From the NCBI RefSeq assembly GCF_013149295.1, contig NZ_JABGCB010000012.1:1-64000 (forward strand): 64,000 nucleotides of DNA, given 5' to 3'. The notes beneath the pieces were generated by a model that was not told the DNA's origin, did no database searches, and saw nothing but the letters and a program-made list of their open reading frames with translations. The DNA comes from Novosphingobium sp. SG751A. GTDB taxonomy: Bacteria; Pseudomonadota; Alphaproteobacteria; Sphingomonadales; Sphingomonadaceae. Position numbers and translations under genes: made by a program. Below, in pieces: positions 52,354 through 62,756 of the stretch. Position 1 is the stretch's first letter. Every line of letters starts with the position of its first letter.

Positions 52354-54576
<2,223 letters not shown>

Positions 54577-54628
54577 TAAATTCACAATTAAGGGGCCGGT
54601 TCCATCCCCTCACCTCCGGCCCCCACGG

Positions 54629-54662
54629 CCCCTCTTTCGGTAAGCCCGGAAGAGGGGTTTTC
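54629..54662 (+). terminator. Rho-independent terminator after katG
   Basis: An 8-bp stem (CCCCTCTT / AAGAGGGG) with a 12-base loop followed by TTTTCCTT. It lies about 50 bp after the katG stop. The remaining 120 bp before the next gene show no other clear structure. Confidence 0.75.
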
Positions 54663-54782
54663 CTTGGAAATCACAATCTCCACCACTTCGATAGAATTTC
54701 TTTGCTGCAAGACCTGCGCTAATCTGGTTTCCATATAGCCCAGCGCCAAACCGGGCGCCTTTCAGACAGAAGAGAGCCTTTC

Positions 54783-55559
54783 GTGTCCCTCAGCCTCGCC
54801 TCTTTCAGCCTTGAAGCGCTTCTGCCCTACATCGGCATCGGTTTTGCCGCGCAACTGGTCGATGGCGCGCTGGGCATGGCCTTTGGCGTGATCTCCTCCA
54901 CGCTGCTGGTCAGCGCGATGGGCGTGCCGCCCGCGCGGGCCAGCGCGGGGGTGCATCTGGTCGAGTTCTTCACCACCGGCGCCTCGGGGCTCAGCCATAT
55001 CCTGCATCGCAATGTGGACTGGAAACTGTTCGGGCGGCTTGCCGTGCCCGGCGTGATCGGCGGGGTGGCGGGGGCGACGGTATTGTCCCATGTCGATGCC
55101 TCGGTGGCTCGGCCTTTGGTGATGGCTTATCTGGCCGCCATCGGGCTTTACCTGTTCTACAAGGCCTTTCACTACCCTTCGGAAAAGCTGCATGACGAGG
55201 CGCGCATCACCATGCCGCTGGGCCTCGTGGGCGGTTTTCTCGATGCGTCGGGCGGGGGCGGCTGGGGGCCGGTGGTGACGTCGAACCTGCTGTTGCAAGG
55301 CACCGATCCGCGCAAGACCGTGGGCACGGTCAACACCGCCGAATTTGTGCTGACCTTCGCAGTGTCGGCAACTTTCATCTACAATTCGGGCTTTTCGGCC
55401 TTCACCACGGTCACCAGCGGGTTGCTGGTGGGCGGCCTGCTGGCCGCGCCCTTTGGCGCCTGGTTTGCCAAGCGCATCGCGCCCAAACATCTGCTCATCA
55501 TGGTCAGCATCGTGCTGATGGCGACCAGTTCCTTTGCGATTTACAAGGCGCTGGCGTAA
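54783..55559 (+). CDS. TauE/SafE (TSUP) family permease
   Basis: Inner-membrane protein of 258 residues with about eight TM segments. It starts YIGIGFAAQLVDGALGMAFGVISSTLL, the family signature, and has the second half GLVGGFLDASGGGGWGPVV, a repeat of the same motif. TSUP permeases move sulfite, sulfoacetate or other small organic anions. No sulfur gene lies nearby to say which. The start is a GTG at 54783, shortly after AGAAGAG. Confidence 0.9.
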   Translation: MSLSLASFSLEALLPYIGIGFAAQLVDGALGMAFGVISSTLLVSAMGVPPARASAGVHLVEFFTTGASGLSHILHRNVDWKLFGRLAVPGVIGGVAGATVLSHVDASVARPLVMAYLAAIGLYLFYKAFHYPSEKLHDEARITMPLGLVGGFLDASGGGGWGPVVTSNLLLQGTDPRKTVGTVNTAEFVLTFAVSATFIYNSGFSAFTTVTSGLLVGGLLAAPFGAWFAKRIAPKHLLIMVSIVLMATSSFAIYKALA

Positions 55560-55563
55560 AAAA

Positions 55564-55590
55564 GAGGCGGCGCCATTTGGCACCGCCCCT
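55564..55590. terminator. Bidirectional terminator between permease and map genes
   Basis: A stem-loop (GGCGG-C-GCC / GGC-A-CCGCC) lies in the 42-bp gap between convergent genes, flanked by A-runs on one side and CCTTGTT on the other. Confidence 0.7.
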
Positions 55591-55601
55591 TGTTAAACCG
55601 C

Positions 55602-56426
55602 TCAATAAGGCGGCTTGTGCAAACCCTTGGGGCTGAGGGTAAAGATTTCGCAGCCATCCTCGGTGATGCCGATCGAATGCTCGAACTGCGCCGAGAGCGA
55701 GCGGTCGCGCGTCACCGCCGTCCAGCCATCGTCGAGCATCTTGACCCCGGCCTTGCCCAGATTGATCATCGGCTCGATAGTGAAAAACATGCCCGGCTTC
55801 AGCTCCGGCCCGGTGCCCGGCGTGCCGACATGCACCACCTCGGGCGAATCATGGAACAGGCGGCCCACGCCATGGCCGCAGAAATCGCGCACCACGCCGT
55901 AACGATGCGCCTCGGCATGGCGCTGGATCGCATGGCCAATGTCGCCAAGGCGCACGCCCGGACGCGCCATTTCCACGCCGATCATCAGACATTCATAGGT
56001 CACATCGACCAGACGCCGCGCCTTTAACGGCACATCGCCCACCAGATACATCCGGCTGGAATCGCCATGCCAGCCGTCGAGCAGCGGGGTCACGTCAATA
56101 TTGACGATATCGCCGTCCTTCAACACCTTGTCGCCGGGGATGCCGTGGCAGATCACATGGTTGATCGAGGTGCAGCAGCTATGCGCAAAACCGCGATAGC
56201 CCAGCGTAGCGGGAACCGCGCCGCCATCCAGCGTCATCTGGCGTACGATGTCGTCGATTTCGCCCGTCGTCACCCCCGGCTTGACCACATCGGTCAGCGC
56301 GTCGAGGATCTCGGCGGCCAGACGACCGGCGCGGCGCATCCCTTCAAAACCGGCGGGGCCATGCAGCTTGATCGTGCCGTCGCGCAGCACGGTGTCGCCA
56401 TCAGCGACGATCTGATATTGTGTCAT
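55602..56426 (-). CDS. map: Methionine aminopeptidase, type I
   Basis: Dinuclear-metal peptidase of about 274 residues that removes the initiator Met. Metal ligands are visible in NIDVTP, GDSSRMY, CGHGVGRLFH, TIEPMI and QFEHSIG; the substrate His is in HSCCTSINHVICHGIP. There is no N-terminal zinc-finger extension. The usual sphingomonad start is MTQYQ at 56426, while the frame allows 56435. Convergent with the permease gene. Confidence 0.96.
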   Translation of the reverse strand: MTQYQIVADGDTVLRDGTIKLHGPAGFEGMRRAGRLAAEILDALTDVVKPGVTTGEIDDIVRQMTLDGGAVPATLGYRGFAHSCCTSINHVICHGIPGDKVLKDGDIVNIDVTPLLDGWHGDSSRMYLVGDVPLKARRLVDVTYECLMIGVEMARPGVRLGDIGHAIQRHAEAHRYGVVRDFCGHGVGRLFHDSPEVVHVGTPGTGPELKPGMFFTIEPMINLGKAGVKMLDDGWTAVTRDRSLSAQFEHSIGITEDGCEIFTLSPKGLHKPPY

Positions 56427-56486
56427 GGGTCCCATATAGCAAAGCGCGCGAAAAATGACAGAGGTGCACTTATTTTGGGGCCGTGC

Positions 56487-57323
56487 TTATTTGCCTGCCG
56501 CAAACACCGCGCGATATTCCGGGCGCACCGCCGCCATCACCCGCGCATCCACCGGCAATGTGATCTCATAATCCCCTTCGGCATAGGCGCCGGCCTCATA
56601 GGGGCCGACCAGAATGCCGATGCGGTTGAAATGCGCGCGGTCGCTGCTGCCCAGAATGACGGTCGAGGCGGCCGGGTCGATACAATTGTTGGGCCATTCG
56701 TTCGAACGCACCACCGGTTCGCCACGCCGCTTGGCCCGCTCTTTGTCCAGCGCGGCGCAAAACGGCTCGCGGATTGCCGCCGATAGCGCCGCCTTGTCGA
56801 TGAACAGATCCTCGGCCTTGCGCTGCTGCTCCGCACCTTTATCCCAGAGCAGCGCGGCATAGCCATGGTTGGGATGGGCTCCGCCCGAATCTTCATAAAG
56901 CGTTGCCGAAAGGCTGAGCCAGCCGGGCAGATCGGTGACCACTTTCCAGTCCACGCCATTGGCCCATGGGCGGAAGGGGAAATTGTCGTTCTTGGCCTCC
57001 TTGGCCGCCGCCCGCGCCTCCTTGGCCAGCCGCGATTGCTGCTTGCCCATGTCCGCCTCCAGCCAGCTTTTCAGGCCGGGGATGCCCGCCGCCGTGGCAG
57101 GATAGCTATAGTCGAATTCGAAGAAGTCATTGGCGATCTTGACCTTGCGCGCCTCGCCGGGCGTAGGCGCCGGGGCGGCGGCATGGGTGGGAGTGGCGTT
57201 GATGGCCGCGCTGGGGACCGCACTGGCGCTTTGCGAGGGCGCATCGCCCGCCCCGCCGCAGGCCGACAAAAACAGGGGCGAGGACAGGACCATGCCTGCC
57301 ATCAAGATTACCCGTGCCTTCAT
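56487..57323 (-). CDS. RsiV/DUF3298-like lipoprotein
   Basis: Protein of about 278 residues with a lipoprotein signal (VILMAGMVLSSPLFLSACGG; lipobox LSAC). A Ser/Ala/Pro linker follows, then a domain starting KVKIANDFFEFDYSYPATAAGIP and SLSATLYEDSGGAHPNHGYAALLWD, which fits DUF4163/DUF3298 (RsiV-type). GGAHPN is the hallmark of this group. In Bacillus it senses lysozyme as an anti-sigma factor, but no sigma factor is near here, so a free envelope role is more likely. Confidence 0.85.
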   Translation of the reverse strand: MKARVILMAGMVLSSPLFLSACGGAGDAPSQSASAVPSAAINATPTHAAAPAPTPGEARKVKIANDFFEFDYSYPATAAGIPGLKSWLEADMGKQQSRLAKEARAAAKEAKNDNFPFRPWANGVDWKVVTDLPGWLSLSATLYEDSGGAHPNHGYAALLWDKGAEQQRKAEDLFIDKAALSAAIREPFCAALDKERAKRRGEPVVRSNEWPNNCIDPAASTVILGSSDRAHFNRIGILVGPYEAGAYAEGDYEITLPVDARVMAAVRPEYRAVFAAGK

Positions 57324-57439
57324 CATATCTGCCAACTCCAAATGTCATTCACGGCCGAGGATAAAGCCCCCTCGCCCCCATGCAAGCTGGATGATTATCT
57401 GGATTGAAGCCGCCCCCCGCTTGGGGCCATAAGGGGGGT

Positions 57440-58858
57440 ATGTCCAAGACCCACAGCACCGCCGTCGAACCTTCCCTGCCCGATCTGGTCCAGCCCGACC
57501 GCCAGCAGGCCGCAACGCCCATCCATCTGGTGGACAAGGCTTCTTACGAGGAATGGCTCAAAGCCCGCACGGCCGCGCAGCGCGCCGCTCTGGCCGGACA
57601 AAAGTTCAAGGGCGAGGCGGGCGGCCATGCGATCATCCCCGATGGCGATGGCTTTGCCGTGGCGGCGGGCGTGGCCAAGGTCGAGGTGCTGGGAAGCTGG
57701 TGCCTTGGCAAGCTGGGCGATGTTCTGCCGGGCGGGCTCTATCGCCTCGTACCTTTCGGCAAATGCCGCGCGGGGGCCGCTTTCATCGGCTGGGCATTGG
57801 GGCAATATCGCTATGACCGCTATCGTCAGGACGGCAACAGCGAGGCACCGCGCATCCTGCTGACCGGCGAGGTCAAGGCGATTGCGCCCGCTATGGCTGA
57901 GGCAGGGGCGGTGGCGTTGGTGCGCGATCTGGTCAACACGCCCGCCGAGCATCTGGGGCCTGCCGAATTGGAGCATGAGGCCGAATTGATCGCCAAGGCC
58001 CATCGCGCCACGATCCGCGTCACGCGCGGCGAGGCGCTGGAGCATGATTTTCCGATGGTCCACATGGTGGGCCGCGCCGCTGCACGATCCCACGCCCCGC
58101 GCATGATCGAGATCGAATGGGGCGATGAAAAGGCCCCTCGACTGGCCATTGTCGGCAAGGGCGTGTGTTTCGATTCGGGCGGGCTGGATATCAAGCCGTC
58201 CAGCGCGATGCTGATCATGAAGAAGGATATGGGCGGGGCGGCTCATGCCCTCGCGCTGGCGCGGCTGGTGATGGAGAGCGGGCTGAAGGTGCGTCTGCAT
58301 CTGCTGATCCCGGCGGTGGAGAATGCGGTGTCGGGCGGGTCTTTCCGCCCCGGCGACGTACTGCGCAGCAGGGCGGGCATCTCGGTGGAGATCGGCAATA
58401 CCGATGCCGAAGGTCGCCTGATCCTTGGCGACGCTCTGACGCGGGCCAGCGAGGGCAAGCCCGATCTGATCCTCGATTTCGCCACGCTGACGGGCGCGGC
58501 GCGGGTGGCGCTGGGGCCGGATCTGCCCGCGATGTTTGCAAGGGCCGACGATACGGCGCAGGCTTTGCTGGACGCCGGACTGGCGCAGGACGATCCGGTC
58601 TGGCGACTGCCCTTGTACGACGGCTATCGCGAATGGCTCAAATCCGACATTGCCGACATGAACAACGCCCCTGCCGGCGGCTTTGCCGGGGCCAGCGTGG
58701 CCGCGCTCTTCCTCGACCGCTTTGTGGGCGATGGCATCGACTGGGCGCATTTCGACACGTTTGCATGGCGCCCCACCGCCAAGCCGGGACGCCCCAAGGG
58801 CGGCGATGCGCTGGGCCTGCGCGCGGCGTGGGCGATGGTGCGGGCGCGGTTTGGGTGA
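57440..58858 (+). CDS. Leucyl aminopeptidase family protein (M17)
   Basis: Cytosolic zinc/manganese peptidase of about 472 residues. The catalytic C-terminal domain has GKGVCFDSGGLDIKPSSAML, KKDMGGAAHALALARL, the family signature NTDAEGRLILGDAL and a late DFATLTGAARVALG. The N-terminal domain is only moderately like PepA. Start ATG at 57440 follows AAGGGGGG; the upstream frame to 57404 is less good. Divergent from the lipoprotein gene. Confidence 0.93.
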   Translation: MSKTHSTAVEPSLPDLVQPDRQQAATPIHLVDKASYEEWLKARTAAQRAALAGQKFKGEAGGHAIIPDGDGFAVAAGVAKVEVLGSWCLGKLGDVLPGGLYRLVPFGKCRAGAAFIGWALGQYRYDRYRQDGNSEAPRILLTGEVKAIAPAMAEAGAVALVRDLVNTPAEHLGPAELEHEAELIAKAHRATIRVTRGEALEHDFPMVHMVGRAAARSHAPRMIEIEWGDEKAPRLAIVGKGVCFDSGGLDIKPSSAMLIMKKDMGGAAHALALARLVMESGLKVRLHLLIPAVENAVSGGSFRPGDVLRSRAGISVEIGNTDAEGRLILGDALTRASEGKPDLILDFATLTGAARVALGPDLPAMFARADDTAQALLDAGLAQDDPVWRLPLYDGYREWLKSDIADMNNAPAGGFAGASVAALFLDRFVGDGIDWAHFDTFAWRPTAKPGRPKGGDALGLRAAWAMVRARFG

Positions 58859-58939
58859 ATTTTCCCCCAAAACTTGCGAAAACCGCGCCTTCCGGCTAAG
58901 CGCGCGCCTTTCCGTTCCGGGGGGCAGGCGAGTTTGTCT

Positions 58940-59272
58940 ATGTTTGAAAATCAGGTTCCGGCTTTGGGCGCTTCTTTCGCGTTGAGCGGCCCTGCGGCCA
59001 AACCCGATCCGGCCCATGTCCCGGTGCGCGGCGATGTTGCGCATATTCGCTTGGCCGGACAGGTGTTTGTGCCCCATTATGTGGTGCCCATGCCACATCG
59101 CGCCATGGGCGAAACCAAGGTTTTGCGCGCTCCGGGGGGCGAGGCCATCGCCAGCCTGAACGCGGGCGCGCAATTTGATGTGCTCGATCTGGCGGGCGGC
59201 CATGCCTGGGGCGAGATTCCCGGCGGCATGGTCGGCTATATCGCCGCCGATCAACTGGAGAAACTGGCATGA
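58940..59272 (+). CDS. SH3-domain (SH3b) protein
   Basis: Protein of 110 residues whose second half is a bacterial SH3 fold: TKVLRAPGGEAIASLNAGAQFDVLDLAGGHAWGEIPGGMVGYIAADQLEKLA. No signal peptide is evident, although such domains are often used in cell-wall binding; here it may act in the cytosol with the aminopeptidase just upstream. The ATG at 58940 is in frame with a longer Arg-rich frame that I discounted. It overlaps argC by 4 bp. Confidence 0.82.
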   Translation: MFENQVPALGASFALSGPAAKPDPAHVPVRGDVAHIRLAGQVFVPHYVVPMPHRAMGETKVLRAPGGEAIASLNAGAQFDVLDLAGGHAWGEIPGGMVGYIAADQLEKLA

Positions 59273-60195
59273 GCCTGAGCGTGTTCATCGATGGTGCCGC
59301 AGGCACCACGGGTCTGGAAATCGCCGACCGGCTGGGCGGTCGGTCGGAATTCGACCTGATCATTCTGGATGACACGCGCCGCAAGGACAGTGCCGCCCGC
59401 AAGGAAGCGCTGCACGCCGCCGATTTCGCGATCCTGTGCCTGCATGATGATGCCGCGCGCGAAGCGGTCGAGATGGCGCAAGGGTCCAAGGTGCGCATCA
59501 TCGACGCCAGCACCGCCCATCGCGTAGCGCCGGGCTGGACCTATGGCTTTCCCGAAATCGTCGGACGCGAAGCAGTGGCGGGCGCGGACCGGATCGCCAA
59601 TCCGGGCTGCTATCCCACCGGCTTTATCGCACTGGTCGCGCCGCTGGTGCGCGCCGGACTGCTGCCTGCCGACTGGCCCTATACGGTCAATGCCGTGTCG
59701 GGCTATTCGGGCGGCGGCAAGGCTCTGATCGAGCGGTTTGAAGAAGACCGCGACATCGCTTTTCGCGCCTATGGTCTGGGCATGGGGCATAAGCATGTAC
59801 CCGAAATGACGCGCTATGCCGGGCTGGCCCATGCGCCGGTCTTTGCCCCCAGCGTGATTCCGGCCCATCGCGGTATGTGGGTCGAGGTGCCGCTGCCGCT
59901 GGCCGCGATCTCCGGCGCGGCTTCGGTCGATGCGCTGCGCGAAGGGCTGGCCGCGTTTTATGCCGATGGCGCGATCGTGCGCGTGGCCGAGGCGGGAGTG
60001 CCCGCCGAAATGCTGCTGCGCGCCTCGATGGCGCCTTCCGATGCGCTCACGCTCCACGTATTCGGCAGCGAGGATGGTACGCAGGCACGCCTCGTCGCCG
60101 TGCTCGACAATCTGGGCAAAGGCGCAAGCGGGGCGGCGGTGCAGAGCCTCAACTTGATGGCGGGCCTGCCCGAGACGGCGGGGCTTGCGCTCTGA
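59269..60195 (+). CDS. argC: N-acetyl-gamma-glutamyl-phosphate reductase, type 2
   Basis: Arginine-biosynthesis enzyme of 308 residues that reduces N-acetylglutamyl phosphate with NADPH. GAAGTTGLEIADRL binds the nucleotide, the catalytic Cys114 lies in IANPGCYPTGFIALV, and SGYSGGGKALIE and the HKHVPEM stretch are conserved. The short length marks the type 2 class common in alphaproteobacteria. It is coupled to the SH3 gene and ends before a strong hairpin. Confidence 0.95.
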   Translation: MSLSVFIDGAAGTTGLEIADRLGGRSEFDLIILDDTRRKDSAARKEALHAADFAILCLHDDAAREAVEMAQGSKVRIIDASTAHRVAPGWTYGFPEIVGREAVAGADRIANPGCYPTGFIALVAPLVRAGLLPADWPYTVNAVSGYSGGGKALIERFEEDRDIAFRAYGLGMGHKHVPEMTRYAGLAHAPVFAPSVIPAHRGMWVEVPLPLAAISGAASVDALREGLAAFYADGAIVRVAEAGVPAEMLLRASMAPSDALTLHVFGSEDGTQARLVAVLDNLGKGASGAAVQSLNLMAGLPETAGLAL

Positions 60196-60203
60196 TCTCA
60201 TTT

Positions 60204-60235
60204 GGGGGCTCTTTCCGGCGCGAAAGAGCCCCTTG
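60204..60235 (+). terminator. Hairpin terminator after argC
   Basis: A 10-bp perfect stem (GGGGCTCTTT / AAAGAGCCCC) closes an 8-base loop, 9 bp after argC. The T-run after it is short, so it may pause as well as stop transcription. Confidence 0.75.
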
Positions 60236-60254
60236 GGCGTTCATGCTCAAAATG

Positions 60255-60270
60255 TAGGCAGCACTGCCTA
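60255..60270. promoter_or_regulatory. Inverted repeat TAGGCAG-N2-CTGCCTA
   Basis: A perfect 7-bp inverted repeat, TAGGCAGCACTGCCTA, followed by AAAAAATG, in the 340-bp argC-glnB gap. It lies about 155 bp before the sigma-54-type promoter, in the range of enhancer sites. Confidence 0.35.
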
Positions 60271-60408
60271 AAAAATGATCGCGAAATTGGCAGTTTGAGT
60301 CATTATCCTGCCCGCGCACCCCCGGTTTTCCGGAAAATCTTTCGCACAAAGCCGCATTTCAGAGGTTTTCCTCAGGCTTCCTTTGTCCTATCCCTTCCCA
60401 ATCGACTC

Positions 60409-60424
60409 TGGCACGAATCTTGTT
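60409..60424 (+). promoter_or_regulatory. Sigma-54 (-24/-12) promoter of glnB-glnA
   Basis: TGGCACGAATCTTGTT matches the sigma-54 consensus TGGCACG-N4-TTGCW except for GT in place of GC at -12. Spacing between the two elements is exactly right. It lies about 110 bp before the glnB start. RpoN/NtrC control of glnB-glnA is well known in alphaproteobacteria. Confidence 0.7.
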
Positions 60425-60484
60425 AGATCCTTACCAGCGTCAACCGTATCAGGTCCGGCCCTCGCGGTCCGGATGCTGGCGTAA

Positions 60485-60874
<390 letters not shown>

Positions 60875-61014
60875 TCCCTTGCCCGTCCCTGCCCCGTCAG
60901 GGATCGGGCGCAGGGCACAGGCATTGAGGGCGGGCCGCCTTACGACCTGAATTTGAAATCTTTGCCGGAGGTTCGAACCTGTCGACCCCGGCCATAATGC
61001 GGAGAACTATCGGA

Positions 61015-62424
61015 ATGGCAACTGCAGCAGACATCCTTGCGCGGATCAAGGATGAGGAAATCGAGTGGGTCGACCTGCGCTTCACCGACCCCAAGGGCAA
61101 GTGGCAGCACCTCACCATGGTCGCCTCGGTCCTGGGTGAAAGCGAACTGGAAGACGGCCTGATGTTCGACGGTTCGTCGATCGAAGGCTGGAAGGCCATC
61201 AACGAGTCGGACATGATCCTCAAGCCCGACCTCGACGCTGTCTATGTCGATCCGTTCTCGGCCACCCCGATGCTGATCCTGGTCTGCGACATCGTTGAGC
61301 CCTCGACCGGCGAACTCTATGCCCGCGATCCCCGCTCGACCGCCAAGCGCGCCGAAGGTTTCGTGCAGTCGACCGGCCTTGGCGACACCGTCTATGTCGG
61401 CCCCGAAGCCGAATTCTTCGTGTTTGACGACGTGAAGTTCTACGACGGCTACAATGGCAACGGCTTCTCGATCGACGACATCGAACTGCCGACCAACTCG
61501 AACAAGTCGTATGAAGGCGGCAACCTCGCTCACCGTCCGCGCGCCAAGGGCGGCTATTTCCCCGTGGCTCCCGTCGACAGCCTGGTCGACATCCGCGGCG
61601 AAATGGTTTCGACCATGCTCGACATGGGCCTGCCCTGCGACAAGCACCACCACGAAGTGGCCTCGGCGCAGCACGAACTGGGCCTGACCTTCGGTACGCT
61701 GGTGACCACCGCCGACCGCATGCAGGTTTACAAGTATGTCGTGCATCAGGTCGCCAATGCCTATGGCAAGACCGCCACGTTCATGCCCAAGCCTATCATG
61801 AAGGACAACGGCAGCGGCATGCACACCCACATCTCGATCTGGGATAAGGGTGCGAACACGTTCGCCGGCAACGGCTACGCCGGTCTGTCGGACACCTGCC
61901 TGTACTTCATCGGCGGCGTCATCAAGCACGCCAAGTCGCTGAACGCCTTCACCAACCCGACCACCAACAGCTACAAGCGTCTGGTGCCGGGCTATGAAGC
62001 CCCCGTTCTGCTGGCTTACTCGGCCCGTAACCGTTCGGCCTCGTGCCGCATCCCCTACGGCGCCGGTACCAAGGCAAAGCGCGTGGAATTCCGCTTCCCC
62101 GACGCGATGGCCAACCCCTACCTGTGCTATGCCGCTCTGCTGATGGCTGGTCTTGACGGTATCAAGAACAAGATCCACCCCGGCGAAGCCATGGACAAGA
62201 ACCTGTACGATCTGCCGCCCGAAGAGCTGGCCGAAGTCCCCACCGTCTGCGGTTCGCTGCGCGAAGCTCTGGACTCGCTGGCTGCTGACTACGACTACCT
62301 CCTCGAAGGCGGCGTGTTCACCAAGGACCAGATCGACTCCTACCTCGAACTCAAGTGGCCCGAAGTGCTGCGCTGGGAAACCACGCCGTCGGCCGTCGAG
62401 TTCGACATGTACTACAGCGCCTGA
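61015..62424 (+). CDS. glnA: Glutamine synthetase, type I
   Basis: Dodecameric enzyme of 469 residues that makes glutamine from glutamate, ammonia and ATP. Key segments are [40 protein letters not shown], the Arg-rich [11 protein letters not shown] and the adenylylation site NLYDLPPEE, so it should be controlled by GlnE. Codon use is strongly biased to C-ending codons, in line with high expression. It is probably co-transcribed with glnB; the 140-bp gap between may hold a second promoter. Confidence 0.97.
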   Translation: MATAADILARIKDEEIEWVDLRFTDPKGKWQHLTMVASVLGESELEDGLMFDGSSIEGWKAINESDMILKPDLDAVYVDPFSATPMLILVCDIVEPSTGELYARDPRSTAKRAEGFVQSTGLGDTVYVGPEAEFFVFDDVKFYDGYNGNGFSIDDIELPTNSNKSYEGGNLAHRPRAKGGYFPVAPVDSLVDIRGEMVSTMLDMGLPCDKHHHEVASAQHELGLTFGTLVTTADRMQVYKYVVHQVANAYGKTATFMPKPIMKDNGSGMHTHISIWDKGANTFAGNGYAGLSDTCLYFIGGVIKHAKSLNAFTNPTTNSYKRLVPGYEAPVLLAYSARNRSASCRIPYGAGTKAKRVEFRFPDAMANPYLCYAALLMAGLDGIKNKIHPGEAMDKNLYDLPPEELAEVPTVCGSLREALDSLAADYDYLLEGGVFTKDQIDSYLELKWPEVLRWETTPSAVEFDMYYSA

Positions 62425-62455
62425 TTTTCTTCAGGACTGCTGCAAGGCACAAGAA

Positions 62456-62484
62456 GGGCGTCCGGGAAACCGGGCGCCTTTTTT
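62456..62484 (+). terminator. Rho-independent terminator after glnA
   Basis: A 9-bp stem (GGCGTCCGG / CCGGGCGCC, one G-T pair) followed by six T, 33 bp after the glnA stop codon. Confidence 0.88.
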
Positions 62485-62508
62485 GTTGAGGTTTCAGGTT
62501 TAGGTTTT

Positions 62509-62737
62509 GCCTCCGGCGGGCAAAGGGACTCGTCCCTTTGCAATCCCATGAATGGGGGTGGTGTGAGGTTCTATAAGTGGTCGTTGGAGGGATGAAAGCC
62601 TGCGGCGCGGAGAGGCCGGTCTATCAGCGCCGCAGGCTTTAACATCCGAACACTGCGCCAAACACAAAAGGCCGAACCCAAAGCGCGACACCAAAAAAGG
62701 GATTGCAAAGGGCCCCCGCCCTTTGCCCGCCGGAGGC
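62509..62737. repeat. REPIN-like intergenic repeat, copy C (most complete)
   Basis: Two 39-bp arms (62509-62547 and 62699-62737) are inverted copies that differ only in the six central bases. Each arm contains its own hairpin, GCAAAGGG-N6-CCCTTTGC. Between them lies a further hairpin (AAAGCCTGCGGCGC / GCGCCGCAGGCTTT) and the tail with CCGAACACTGCG and GCCGAACCC also found in copy A. With the glnA terminator it fills the 332-bp gap between the convergent glnA and TamB genes. Confidence 0.88.
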
Positions 62738-62756
62738 CCCTTAACCTCCCCAAAAA

